From CALDSL01 sp039810245 (GTDB taxonomy: Bacteria; Chloroflexota; Anaerolineae; Anaerolineales; Anaerolineaceae): 64,000 nt of DNA. The notes under the pieces are model-generated. The model worked only from the letters and a program-made list of their open reading frames with translations, searched no databases and had not been told where the DNA came from. Shown in pieces: positions 17,116-25,313 of this stretch; position 1 is the first letter of the stretch; each line of letters opens with the position of its first letter. The position numbers were made by a program, and so were the translations under genes. The stretch is taken from contig JBDHWQ010000004.1 of assembly GCA_039810245.1 (NCBI GenBank), positions 1 through 64,000 of the forward strand. The letters are read 5' to 3'.

Positions 17116-18723
17116 ATGCTGCTGCTCATTCCCATCACCCTGTACTTCCTCTCCGCACTGGCGATCGCGATCTGGTATCGATTCCGGCGCGGGTTTGGCG
17201 TACCCTGGCTTGCCGCCGTGGCGGTGACGCTGGCCGGTTGGGGGGTGATGCTATTCCTGCGCGGCCGACTGCCAGTGACGCTGGCCGGTCAGCAGTGGTT
17301 GGGGCTGGGAGAGTCGGCTCAGTACCCGTACTTTCTACTGGATAACATCTCGTGGCCGTATGCTTTCGCGCTGGCCGGGCTGTCGCTGGCAGTGATCCTC
17401 ACTGCCTCAGCGCGGCTGGCTTACCATACCAACCCGCTGGCGTGGGCTGCCGGGCTGGCGATGGCCGGCGGCGGGTTGCTGGCCGTCACCGCCGCCGACC
17501 CACTGACTCTGGCGGTGAGTTGGACCGCGCTGGATGTGCTGGAGCTGACCGCGCTGCTGGCGGCCGTTCGCAACCGCAACCTCAGCCAACGCGTGGTGCT
17601 GGCCTTCACAGCGCGCGTGCTGGGCACGATGGTGCTGATCTGGGCCATACTCTATTCGCGCTCGCTGGGCGTGGACCTGAACTTTACCCAAATACCGCCC
17701 GAGGTGGGGCTGGTGCTGCTGCTTGCCGCCGGGCTGCGCCTGGGGGTGCTGCCCCTGCACCTGACGCTGGACTGGGAAATTCCGATGCGACGCGGGATGG
17801 GCGTGATGCTGCGCTCGGCTGTGCCGGCTTCCAGCCTGGCGCTGCTGGCGCGCCTGCCCGCTGCCGGGCTGGACCCGACCTGGACTCCCCTGCTGCTGAC
17901 CCTTGCAACGCTGGCGGTGCTGTACACCGCATTCACCTGGCTTTCCGCGCAAGACGCGGTGGCCGGCCGGCCTTACTGGCTGATTGCCACATCGGGGCTG
18001 GCGATTATCAGTGTGCTGCGCGGTCAACCGGCGGCCAGCGTGGCGTGGGGGCTGGCCATGCTGCTGCCGGGCGGGCTGCTGTTCCTGCATTCGGCGCGCG
18101 AGCGGCGTACGCTGCTCTACCCGCTGCTGGGCGCGCTGGGTCTGGCCGGGCTGCCATTCACGCCGGCCGCCGCCGGGTGGCTGGGGCTGTGGTCGCAGCC
18201 ATTCCAGCCCGCCAGCCTGCTGTTCCTGCTGGCGCACATGGCGCTGCTGGGCGGCTACATGCGCCATGCGCTGCTGCCGGGCGACCGGCTGGCCGGTCTG
18301 GAGCGCTGGGTGCAAACCGTGTACCCGTTTGGCTTGCTGATGCTGGTCATCACGCAGTGGGTGGCGGCGTGGTTGAGCCTGCCGCTGTCGTTCAGCCTGG
18401 TAACCTGGGCCGGTGTTGTTTCTACCCTGCTGGTGCTGGCGGCGCTGGCGCTGGTGGGCCGGATGAGCGCCCGGCGCGAAGCGGCGGGCGAAGGCCAGGA
18501 GCCGGCCTGGCAGAACATTCTGGCCGGGCGCGTGGGGGGCTGGCTGGGGGCCATCTTCCGGTTAGATTGGCTGTACCGCGCCGGTGTGTTCGCCTATGGC
18601 ATGGTGCGTAACCTGATCGGTTTCTTGACCACCATTCTGGAAGGCGATGGCGGCGTGTTGTGGGCGCTGGTGCTGCTGGCGCTGCTGATCTCGGTGTTGG
18701 GGGTGGGGAGTAGCGCGCCATGA
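17116..18723 (+). CDS. Complex I/Mrp antiporter-like membrane subunit (NuoN/NuoM related)
   Basis: A 535-aa polytopic membrane protein with about 14 hydrophobic segments in the Proton_antipo_M style. The segment SWTALDVLELTALL near residue 135 corresponds to the TM5 glutamate region, and AAGLRLGVLPLHLTLDWEIP near 205 to the TM7 lysine and HxWLP region of NuoL/M/N, but lysine is replaced by arginine and the HxWLP motif is altered. It starts 24 bp after the hydantoinase gene and overlaps the next gene by four bases. No hydrophilic complex I genes are nearby. It may form part of an ion-translocating module with the two following proteins. Substrate ion and partners are unknown. Confidence 0.7.
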   Translation: MLLLIPITLYFLSALAIAIWYRFRRGFGVPWLAAVAVTLAGWGVMLFLRGRLPVTLAGQQWLGLGESAQYPYFLLDNISWPYAFALAGLSLAVILTASARLAYHTNPLAWAAGLAMAGGGLLAVTAADPLTLAVSWTALDVLELTALLAAVRNRNLSQRVVLAFTARVLGTMVLIWAILYSRSLGVDLNFTQIPPEVGLVLLLAAGLRLGVLPLHLTLDWEIPMRRGMGVMLRSAVPASSLALLARLPAAGLDPTWTPLLLTLATLAVLYTAFTWLSAQDAVAGRPYWLIATSGLAIISVLRGQPAASVAWGLAMLLPGGLLFLHSARERRTLLYPLLGALGLAGLPFTPAAAGWLGLWSQPFQPASLLFLLAHMALLGGYMRHALLPGDRLAGLERWVQTVYPFGLLMLVITQWVAAWLSLPLSFSLVTWAGVVSTLLVLAALALVGRMSARREAAGEGQEPAWQNILAGRVGGWLGAIFRLDWLYRAGVFAYGMVRNLIGFLTTILEGDGGVLWALVLLALLISVLGVGSSAP

Positions 18724-19310
18724 CCCTGATGGATGTCCTCTCCTATGCTGCGTTTGCGCTGCTGCTGGGCACGTCGATCACGCTGCTGCTAAGCCAGAAC
18801 TGGCGCTGGAGCATCATTGCCCTGGCGCTCCAATACCTGGGCGTGTTCTGGCTGGTGATGATTTCCTGGCCGGTGGGGCTTTCGGTGGTTAAGCTGGTGA
18901 CGGGCTGGATGGCGGGAGCATTGATCGGGGCATCACAGCCGGCCGAAGAGCTGCAAGACCGCACCTTTACCGGCATTCCGGGCATGCTCTTCCGGCTGGC
19001 GGTAGCGCTGATCGGGCTGATCCTGGCGGTTACCGCCGCGGGCCGTTTGAACGAATGGATCCCGGCTGCACGACCGGTGCTGCTGGGCGCGCTGGTATTG
19101 ATCGGCAACGGACTGCTGCAATTGGGGATGACGACACGCCCGCTGCGCGTGGTTCTGGGGCTGCTGACCGTATTCGCCGGGTTTGAAATCCTGTATTCCA
19201 CGGTGGAACAGTCGGTGTTGGTGGCGGGGTTGTTGAGCATCATCACCCTGGGGCTGGCGCTGCTGGGCTCGTACCTGATGGCTGCGCCAGAAATGGAAGC
19301 TGAAGAATGA
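18720..19310 (+). CDS. Small polytopic membrane protein of the complex I-like module
   Basis: A 196-aa protein with five to six predicted membrane helices and a short acidic C-terminus (EMEAEE). It has no motif that I can assign with confidence; size and position between two antiporter-like subunits suggest a role comparable with NuoJ/NuoK or MnhC-type small subunits. It overlaps the upstream gene by ATGA at 18720 and the downstream gene by four bases at 19307, so translation of all three is coupled. The function is inferred only from this context. Confidence 0.65.
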   Translation: MTLMDVLSYAAFALLLGTSITLLLSQNWRWSIIALALQYLGVFWLVMISWPVGLSVVKLVTGWMAGALIGASQPAEELQDRTFTGIPGMLFRLAVALIGLILAVTAAGRLNEWIPAARPVLLGALVLIGNGLLQLGMTTRPLRVVLGLLTVFAGFEILYSTVEQSVLVAGLLSIITLGLALLGSYLMAAPEMEAEE

Positions 19311-20698
19311 GCGCCCCGCTGCTGTGGATTTTGCTCCCGTTGGTAGTGGCCGTGGCGCTGTTTTTTCTGCGCGCGCGTGGCGCGCTGGTGACCATCCTGG
19401 CGGCGATCACCTGTTTTGTGCTGGCGGCGCTGGCGCTGCTGGTGCCGGTAGCCAGCCTGGTGGAAATTGGGCCGATTAAGATTGAGATCGCCGACACGCT
19501 GGTGGTGCTGGGCCGCCGGCTGGTGCTGGCCAATGGGATGCGTTCGTTCCTGGCCCTGATTTACATCATGGCCGGTTTCTGGTTGCTGGGCAGCCGCGTG
19601 GCGCAGGTCAGCCGGTTGTTTGTGCCATTTGGCCTGCTGATGGCGGCGCTGCTGGTGGCCGCGGTGGCGGTGCAGCCGTTCTTGTACGCGGCACTGCTGA
19701 TTCAAATGGCGGTGCTGGTGAGCGCGCCGATGCTGGCCCCGCCCGGTACGCCATTTGGCCAGGGCGTGTTACGCTACCTGATCTTCCAATCGCTGGCGAT
19801 GCCGTTTATTCTGCTGGCGGGTTGGTCGCTGGCGTCGATCGAGGGCAACCCGTCGAACCAGGCGCTTTACACCCAGGCGCAGGTGTTCCTGGCGCTGGGT
19901 TTTGCCTTCTGGTGGGCGGTTTTCCCGTTCTACACCTGGATCCCGTTGCTCACCGAGCAGTCGCACCCCTACGTGGCCGGGTTTGTGGTCACAATGCTTT
20001 CGACGGTGACACTGTTCTTCTCGCTAAACTACCTGGATGCTTTTGCCTGGCTGCGCAGCAGCGAGCAGTTGTTCCCGGCGCTGCGGCTGGTGGGGCTGAT
20101 CATGGTGAGTACGGCCGGGGCCTGGGCGGCGTTCCAGCGCAACCAGGCGCGTCTAATGGGCTACGCCGCCATCCTGGAGACCGGTTTTGCGCTGATGGCG
20201 CTCAGCCTGGGCGTGGGGCAGGGAGTGAGCCTTTTCGCGCAGTTGTTTGTACCGCGCATTGTCGCGCTGGCCACCTGGGCGCTGGCGCTTTCCATTTCGC
20301 AGCGCCAGGCGGGTTTTCGCGGTTTTCAGGATGTGCGCGGGCTGCTGCGGCGCTCGCCTGTGGTGGCCGTCACCTGGATGCTGGCCTACTTTTCGCTGGG
20401 GGGACTGCCACTCCTGGCGGGTTTTCCGGTACGGCTGGTGCTGCTGGAGACACTTGCCAGCCAGTCGACCGGCGCGGCGTTATGGGCACTGGCCGGCAGC
20501 CTGGGATACCTCATTGGCGGGCTGCGCGCGCTGGCGTTGATGGCCGCGGGGGATGACCCCTGGCAGGTGCGAGAGTCAATCCCGCATATCATCATGCTGG
20601 TCACCGGAGCGCTGGTGCTTTTTCTCATCGGCGTTTTGCCGGGGTTGTTCCTGCCCGGCACTACCAGCTTGCTGGACGCTTTCCTGCACCTGCGTTGA
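19307..20698 (+). CDS. Complex I/Mrp antiporter-like membrane subunit (second copy)
   Basis: A 463-aa protein with about 13 membrane helices. The segment FAFWWAVFPFYTWIPLLTEQ near residue 205 aligns by eye with the NuoN/NuoM TM7 region (normally containing K and PFHxWLP); here the lysine position is tryptophan and histidine is tyrosine. The TM5 region PFLYAALLIQMAVLV has glutamine where the family usually has glutamate. LMGYAAILETGFALMALSLG near 285 resembles the LxYSSIxxxG helix of the family. These changes suggest a subunit that has lost part of the proton path or uses another mechanism. It is the last gene of the overlapping three-gene operon. Confidence 0.7.
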   Translation: MSAPLLWILLPLVVAVALFFLRARGALVTILAAITCFVLAALALLVPVASLVEIGPIKIEIADTLVVLGRRLVLANGMRSFLALIYIMAGFWLLGSRVAQVSRLFVPFGLLMAALLVAAVAVQPFLYAALLIQMAVLVSAPMLAPPGTPFGQGVLRYLIFQSLAMPFILLAGWSLASIEGNPSNQALYTQAQVFLALGFAFWWAVFPFYTWIPLLTEQSHPYVAGFVVTMLSTVTLFFSLNYLDAFAWLRSSEQLFPALRLVGLIMVSTAGAWAAFQRNQARLMGYAAILETGFALMALSLGVGQGVSLFAQLFVPRIVALATWALALSISQRQAGFRGFQDVRGLLRRSPVVAVTWMLAYFSLGGLPLLAGFPVRLVLLETLASQSTGAALWALAGSLGYLIGGLRALALMAAGDDPWQVRESIPHIIMLVTGALVLFLIGVLPGLFLPGTTSLLDAFLHLR

Positions 20699-20767
20699 AG
20701 GTGGACGGGTACGCCGTGTACCTGTTCTCCGTTACTGCATGACGCTGTACCATCCGAGGTACAGACT

Positions 20768-20776
20768 TGGTATAAT
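20768..20776 (+). promoter_or_regulatory. Extended -10 promoter for the coiled-coil/selB genes
   Basis: TGGTATAAT is a perfect extended -10 element 38 nt before the ATG of the coiled-coil gene. The region at -35 does not match TTGACA. Confidence 0.65.
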
Positions 20777-20814
20777 CGCTTTAATGAAATCCCTGCCGAA
20801 CAAAGGACAACCTC

Positions 20815-21993
20815 ATGGACCTGGATCAAATTGTCAAACGCCTGGAATGGATTGACAGTGAACGTCGCAAAGATAAGACCATCATCGCCACCCTGGAAGA
20901 CCGGCTAGCCGCGTCTGAGGGGATGATCCCGGCCCTGGTACAACAAATCCGCGAGCTGAGCGGCGAGGTCTCGCGCCTGAGCGCGCAACTGGCGCGCTTT
21001 GATACGATCGAGACCAACGTGGCCCAGGTGCGGGTCGACCTGTCGCGGCAAATTGACGCGGTGGAGAAAGCCCGGCTGGAACACGACCGTGAGGTCGAAA
21101 AGGCGCGCCTGGCAGATAATGAAACCCTCACCAGGACCATCTCCGAGGTGCGCAGGGGGTTGGACCCAATCCCGGATCTAAAGAAGAACCTTGTGGCGCG
21201 ACAAGAGGAGGAATTCCGGCTGTCACGGCTGATCGAAGAAGTTGAAAAAAAGGTGGTGGACACCCACCGCTACGATGAAGAATACCGCCGCTCGCTGCGT
21301 CTGCTGGACGAGGGCCGCCGCCAGGACACCAAGCGCCTGACCGACGTGCAGGGCGAGCTGGCGGCACTGCGCAAGCGCCAGGAAGAGCAGCGCGGCAAGG
21401 TGGATTTGAGCACCGACGGGCTGCGCAAGGTGGAAATGCGGTTGAGTGACCTGCAGGCCGCGGAAGTGGAACGTCGCCAGGCGATGACCGCGTTTATGGA
21501 GCGCCAGAATCTGGCCAACGTGGAGCGTGAGCGGGTGTGGAAAGACTGGCAGACGCGCTTTGAGATCATCGAAAAGCAGGCGGTCAACCTGGACTCCCAG
21601 CTTCAGGCGTTAGACGCCACGCACCGCGCGGTGAAGCGCGCGCAGGAATCATTTGAGGAAATCACGCAGCGCTTTGAGCGCCGCATTAACGAAGTGACCG
21701 AGATGCAGCGTCTGACGGAAGACCGTTTCCGCCAGGAATGGGTCAGCTTCCGCGCCGACGACCAGAAACGCTGGACCAATTACACCCTGGTGCAGGAAGA
21801 ACAGCAGCGCGAATCCACCAAGCAGGGCGATAAGCTGCACGAGCGCATGGTGTACCTGGAAGACCTGAGCCAGGAGCTGCAAGACCTGGTGCGCCAGATC
21901 ACCACTGACAACGAAAAACGGCTGCAAAGTTTGCTGGCGCTGGCGCATGAGTGGATGGAAACCTACGAAAAGGCCTTTGGCCGCGCGCGCTAG
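20815..21993 (+). CDS. Long coiled-coil protein of unknown function
   Basis: A 392-aa, highly charged protein predicted to be almost wholly alpha-helical coiled coil, with heptad patterns across residues 1-350 and no signal peptide, membrane segment or enzymatic motif. Repeated units such as RLSAQLARF, VEKARLEHDREVEKARL and LRKRQEEQRGKV show the pattern. Similar architecture occurs in SMC-like, FlaC-like or structural scaffold proteins, but no head domain is present. It is expressed from its own extended -10 promoter and ends 15 bp before selB, so it may share a transcript with it. A functional link with selenocysteine decoding is not evident. Confidence 0.75.
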   Translation: MDLDQIVKRLEWIDSERRKDKTIIATLEDRLAASEGMIPALVQQIRELSGEVSRLSAQLARFDTIETNVAQVRVDLSRQIDAVEKARLEHDREVEKARLADNETLTRTISEVRRGLDPIPDLKKNLVARQEEEFRLSRLIEEVEKKVVDTHRYDEEYRRSLRLLDEGRRQDTKRLTDVQGELAALRKRQEEQRGKVDLSTDGLRKVEMRLSDLQAAEVERRQAMTAFMERQNLANVERERVWKDWQTRFEIIEKQAVNLDSQLQALDATHRAVKRAQESFEEITQRFERRINEVTEMQRLTEDRFRQEWVSFRADDQKRWTNYTLVQEEQQRESTKQGDKLHERMVYLEDLSQELQDLVRQITTDNEKRLQSLLALAHEWMETYEKAFGRAR

Positions 21994-22008
21994 CGCGGGA
22001 GTGAGCCC

Positions 22009-23889
22009 ATGCGCGTTGTAGGCACGGCCGGTCACGTCGATCACGGCAAGTCCACGCTGGTCACCGCGCTCACCGGTATCCAGCCCGACCGCCTGAAGGA
22101 AGAGCAGGCACGCGAAATGACGATAGAGCTGGGCTTTGCCTGGCTGACCCTGCCGGACGGCGAAACGGTGGGCATCGTGGATGTGCCTGGCCATCGTGAT
22201 TTTATTGAGAATATGCTGGCCGGGGTGGGGGGCATCGACGCAGTGCTGTTTGTGGTGGCCGCAGACGAAGGTGTGATGCCGCAGACGCGCGAGCACCTGG
22301 CCATTCTGGACCTGCTGCAGGTGCAGGGCGGGGTGGTTGTGCTGACTAAGGCCGACCTGATCGATGATCCGGACTGGCTTGATCTGGTGGAAATGGACGT
22401 GCGCGCAGCGGTGCAGGGCACGGTGCTGGACGGCGCGCCGGTAGTGCGCGTTTCGGCGCGCACGGGTGCCGGGCTGGACGCGCTCAAAAGCGCGTTGGCC
22501 GCCTGCCTGGCGGACCGCCCGCCGCGCCCCGACCTGGGCCGCGCGCGCCTGCCGGTGGACCGCGTGTTCACCATGCCGGGGTTTGGCACGGTGGTTACCG
22601 GCACGCTGCAGGATGGCCGCCTGAATGTGGGTGACGACGTGGAAGTGCTGCCGCCCGGCCTCAGGGGGCGCGTGCGCGGGCTACAAACCCACAAGCGCAA
22701 GGAAGACAGCGCCATACCCGGCAGCCGCACCGCAGTCAATATCTCCGGGGTGGACGTGGAACAGGTGCGGCGCGGCAATGTGCTGGCGCTGCCCGGGCGT
22801 TACCAGCCCACTCGCCGGGTGGACGTGCATTTCCGCCTGCTGGCGCATGCCAGCGCCCCGCTGCGCCACAGCCAGGAAGTCAAGTTCTTTGTGGGCGCGG
22901 CGGAAGTGCTGGCGAGGGCGCGGCTGCTGGGCTGCGAAGAATTGAAACCCGGCGAGCAGGGTTGGCTGCAATTAGAGATGGCCGACCCGGTGGTGGTGGT
23001 GCGCGGCGACCGTTATATCCTGCGCCGGCCGTCGCCGGGGGAGACGCTGGGCGGCGGGGTGGTGGTGGACCCGCAACCAAAACGACGGCACAAGCGTTTT
23101 GACACGGCGCTGCTGGAACGTCTCGAAGCGCTGCGCCAGGGCACGCCCGCCGATGTGCTATACCAGGCGGCGCTGGCGCTGGGCATCGCCCCGCGCGCCG
23201 AGGTGCTGGCGCGCTCGCGGCTGGGCGCGGATGCGGCCGCGGCCGCGTTGGACGAGCTATTGGCCGGTGGCTTGCTGGTGCGGTTAGGCTCGGATGACCT
23301 GATGGCCCCGGCCCCGCTGTGGGCCGCCGAGAGCGAGCGCGCCGCGCGCGAAGTACGCCAGTACCACGCCGCGTACCCGCTGCGCAAGGGTATCCCGCGC
23401 GAGGAGTTGAAGAGCCGGCTGAAGCTGGCCTCGCGCGTATTCACCGCCGCCTTGCGCGCGTGGACCGCTGCCGGGCTGCTGGCGGAGACCGGCCCACTGG
23501 TGGCGCTGCCGGGGCACATCGTGCGTTTCAGCCCGGCGCAGCAGGCGCAGGTGGATGCGCTGTTAGGACGCTTTGCCGCCGCGCCCTATGCGCCGCCAAC
23601 GGTGAAAGAGTGCCAGTCCGCGCTAGGTGAGGAAGCCTACACCGCGCTGGTGGAAAGCGGCCGGTTGGTGCAGGTTTCGCCGGAGATCGTGTTCCGCGCC
23701 GAGGACTACGAGGACATCCTGGCGCGAGTGCGCGCGTACTTAACCGCGCAGCCCACGCTGACGCTGGCAGAGCTGCGCGACTTGCTCAACACCAGCCGCA
23801 AGTACGTGCAGGCGTTTCTGGAATACCTGGATTCGGCCGGGATCACACAACGCGAAGGCGACGCGCGCAGGCTACGCAAGGGAAAATAA
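22009..23889 (+). CDS. selB: Selenocysteine-specific elongation factor SelB
   Basis: Delivers selenocysteinyl-tRNA(Sec) to the ribosome at UGA codons marked by a SECIS hairpin. The 626-aa protein has an EF-Tu-like GTPase domain: GHVDHGKST near residues 8-16, the DVPGH switch near 58, and TKAD near 113. Beta-barrel domains 2 and 3 follow, and from about residue 380 four winged-helix units form the C-terminal SECIS-binding extension. Size and layout match bacterial SelB rather than EF-Tu. No selA, selD or tRNA(Sec) gene lies in this window. Its presence fits the selenium-associated YgeY/YgeW cluster about 17 kb away, though those enzymes use labile selenium rather than selenocysteine. Confidence 0.94.
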   Translation: MRVVGTAGHVDHGKSTLVTALTGIQPDRLKEEQAREMTIELGFAWLTLPDGETVGIVDVPGHRDFIENMLAGVGGIDAVLFVVAADEGVMPQTREHLAILDLLQVQGGVVVLTKADLIDDPDWLDLVEMDVRAAVQGTVLDGAPVVRVSARTGAGLDALKSALAACLADRPPRPDLGRARLPVDRVFTMPGFGTVVTGTLQDGRLNVGDDVEVLPPGLRGRVRGLQTHKRKEDSAIPGSRTAVNISGVDVEQVRRGNVLALPGRYQPTRRVDVHFRLLAHASAPLRHSQEVKFFVGAAEVLARARLLGCEELKPGEQGWLQLEMADPVVVVRGDRYILRRPSPGETLGGGVVVDPQPKRRHKRFDTALLERLEALRQGTPADVLYQAALALGIAPRAEVLARSRLGADAAAAALDELLAGGLLVRLGSDDLMAPAPLWAAESERAAREVRQYHAAYPLRKGIPREELKSRLKLASRVFTAALRAWTAAGLLAETGPLVALPGHIVRFSPAQQAQVDALLGRFAAAPYAPPTVKECQSALGEEAYTALVESGRLVQVSPEIVFRAEDYEDILARVRAYLTAQPTLTLAELRDLLNTSRKYVQAFLEYLDSAGITQREGDARRLRKGK

Positions 23890-23896
23890 TTTCCCA

Positions 23897-23925
23897 TTGA
23901 CGAAATGGGCAGTGGGTTGTATAAT
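23897..23925 (+). promoter_or_regulatory. Sigma70-type promoter of rplU operon
   Basis: TTGACG at 23897-23902 and TATAAT at 23920-23925 are separated by exactly 17 bp, seven bases after the selB stop. The predicted transcript starts near 23932, about 117 nt before rplU. Confidence 0.85.
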
Positions 23926-23938
23926 CCTTCCTTGCTCT

Positions 23939-23963
23939 GCCCCGGCGAGTCATCGGCTGGGGC
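23939..23963 (+). promoter_or_regulatory. Stem-loop in the rplU leader
   Basis: GCCCCGGC at 23939-23946 pairs with GCTGGGGC at 23956-23963 (eight pairs including one G-U), close to the predicted transcription start. It could be a ribosomal-protein autoregulatory leader, as known upstream of L21 operons, but I cannot match a specific consensus. Confidence 0.5.
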
Positions 23964-24048
23964 GCATCTATGTTTCCCCAACTTCCCCGCAGCCGGGCGC
24001 CGGCATTGCGCGTGGTCTACGGTGAAGTGAAGATTGGAGAGAACAAAC

Positions 24049-24366
24049 ATGAAGTATGCCATTATTGAATCGGGTGGCAAGCAGTACAAAGCCACCGAAG
24101 GCTCCGTGATCGACGTGGACCTGCTGACCGTGGAAGACGGCGCGAAGATCCAGCTCGATCAGGTGCTGCTGCTGGTCGATGGAGACAAGGTCTCCGTTGG
24201 CGCTCCTGTGGTCTCCGGCGCGCGCATCAGCGCCACCGTGCAGGGCATGGTGAAGGGCCCCAAGGTGGTGGTGTTCAAATACCGCCCCAAGAAGCGCTAT
24301 CGCGTCAAGACCGGGCATCGCGAGCGGTACACCCGCCTGGTGATTAATTCGATTGAAGTGGAGTAG
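24049..24366 (+). CDS. rplU: 50S ribosomal protein L21
   Basis: Large-subunit protein binding 23S rRNA; 105 aa. The product begins MKYAIIESGGKQYKATEG, the classical L21 N-terminus, and ends with the basic KYRPKKRYRVKTGHRERYTRL segment that contacts rRNA. The start at 24049 follows GGAGAG; an upstream in-frame ATG at 24034 gives an unusual N-terminus and is unlikely. It is followed after five bases by rpmA, the normal bacterial order. The operon is driven by a strong promoter inside the selB-rplU gap. Confidence 0.97.
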   Translation: MKYAIIESGGKQYKATEGSVIDVDLLTVEDGAKIQLDQVLLLVDGDKVSVGAPVVSGARISATVQGMVKGPKVVVFKYRPKKRYRVKTGHRERYTRLVINSIEVE

Positions 24367-24371
24367 GAATC

Positions 24372-24635
24372 ATGGCTCACAAAAAAGGTGGTGGATCTAC
24401 TCGTAACGGCCGCGACAGCAATGGGCAGCGCCTGGGCGTAAAGCGCTATGCCGGGGAACAGGTCCTCTCGGGGAACATCCTGGTTCGCCAGCATGGCACG
24501 CGCATCAAGCCCGGCAAGAATGTGGGTGTTGGGAAAGATTACACCCTGTTCGCGGTTGCCGATGGTGTCGTTGTGTTCGAAACCCTGCCGAATGGCCAGA
24601 AACTGGTCAGCGTTTCCGAAAGCGTACAGGCTTAA
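24372..24635 (+). CDS. rpmA: 50S ribosomal protein L27
   Basis: Large-subunit protein whose N-terminus reaches the peptidyl transferase centre; 87 aa. MAHKKGGGSTRNGRDSNGQR is the standard L27 start without a cleavable Firmicutes-type extension. It lies five bases after rplU and upstream of rpmE. Length and motif are normal for the family. Confidence 0.97.
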   Translation: MAHKKGGGSTRNGRDSNGQRLGVKRYAGEQVLSGNILVRQHGTRIKPGKNVGVGKDYTLFAVADGVVVFETLPNGQKLVSVSESVQA

Positions 24636-24712
24636 GGATCGCGGCAGTGATGTTGCAGCGCCGGTCCGACTGAGACCGCCGGATGCAGCTCAGATACGAA
24701 AGAAGGTTTCTC

Positions 24713-25189
24713 ATGAAGAAAAGTACGCACCCGAATTATTATCCGGACGCTCAGGTGATTTGCGCGTGTGGCAACACCTGGAACACCGGGTCGACCAAGA
24801 AGGTCATCCATACCGAAGTCTGCTCGAAGTGCCACCCGTTCTTCACCGGCCAGCAGCAGCGCATTCTCGACCGCGAAGGCCAGGTGGACCGCTTCTATAA
24901 GAAGCTCCAGGCGCGCCAGACGATTGTGGAAGATCGCCGCGCTCGCAGCGAATCGCGTACCTCCCTCGAGCGCACGATTGCTGACCTGGGGATCGGCACC
25001 CGCCCGACGGATGCCCTGGCTGCCGCCGGGATCACCACCGTGGGACAGGCGCTGGAACGCATGGCCGGCGGCGATGATGCCATCCTGGCCGTCGACGGCT
25101 TTGGCCGCAAGGGCCTGATTGACCTGAAGAAGCGCATGCGCCAGCTTGGCTACGCTGTTCCCGAAACCACCGGCGAAGCCGCTGAGTAA
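24713..25189 (+). CDS. rpmE: 50S ribosomal protein L31 with C-terminal helix-hairpin-helix-like extension
   Basis: Residues 1-68 are a zinc-binding type L31, starting MKKSTHPNYY, with C17, C19, C37 and C40 (CACG and CSKCHPFF) as ligands. The remaining 90 residues are an extra domain: a charged linker (KLQARQTIVEDRRARSESR) followed by TIADLGIGTRPTDALAAAGI and a VDGFGRKGLIDLKKRM segment, closely resembling the helix-hairpin-helix domain at the C-terminus of RNA polymerase alpha. The start at 24713 matches the usual L31 N-terminus and follows AGAAGG. A strong terminator follows. Normal L31 is about 70 aa, so this 158-aa protein is a fusion; I believe such long L31 occurs in other Chloroflexota. 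Confidence 0.92.
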   Translation: MKKSTHPNYYPDAQVICACGNTWNTGSTKKVIHTEVCSKCHPFFTGQQQRILDREGQVDRFYKKLQARQTIVEDRRARSESRTSLERTIADLGIGTRPTDALAAAGITTVGQALERMAGGDDAILAVDGFGRKGLIDLKKRMRQLGYAVPETTGEAAE

Positions 25190-25212
25190 GCAAAAGCAAG
25201 CATAGCAACCTG

Positions 25213-25249
25213 GTGCTCCCCTCGAATTTCGAGGGGAGCACTTTTTTTC
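25213..25249 (+). terminator. Rho-independent terminator of rplU-rpmA-rpmE
   Basis: A 13-bp perfect stem (arms 25213-25225 and 25229-25241) with a three-base loop is followed directly by seven T residues. Confidence 0.95.
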
Positions 25250-25273
25250 TCACCCTCGCGATTGTGCGCTTAT

Positions 25274-25282
25274 TGGTATAAT
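25274..25282 (+). promoter_or_regulatory. Extended -10 promoter of the tdk operon
   Basis: TGGTATAAT lies 31 nt before the thymidine kinase ATG and just after the upstream terminator. No convincing -35 is present. Confidence 0.65.
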
Positions 25283-25313
25283 CCACACAACTTACCATGC
25301 GAAAGGGTGCCTT

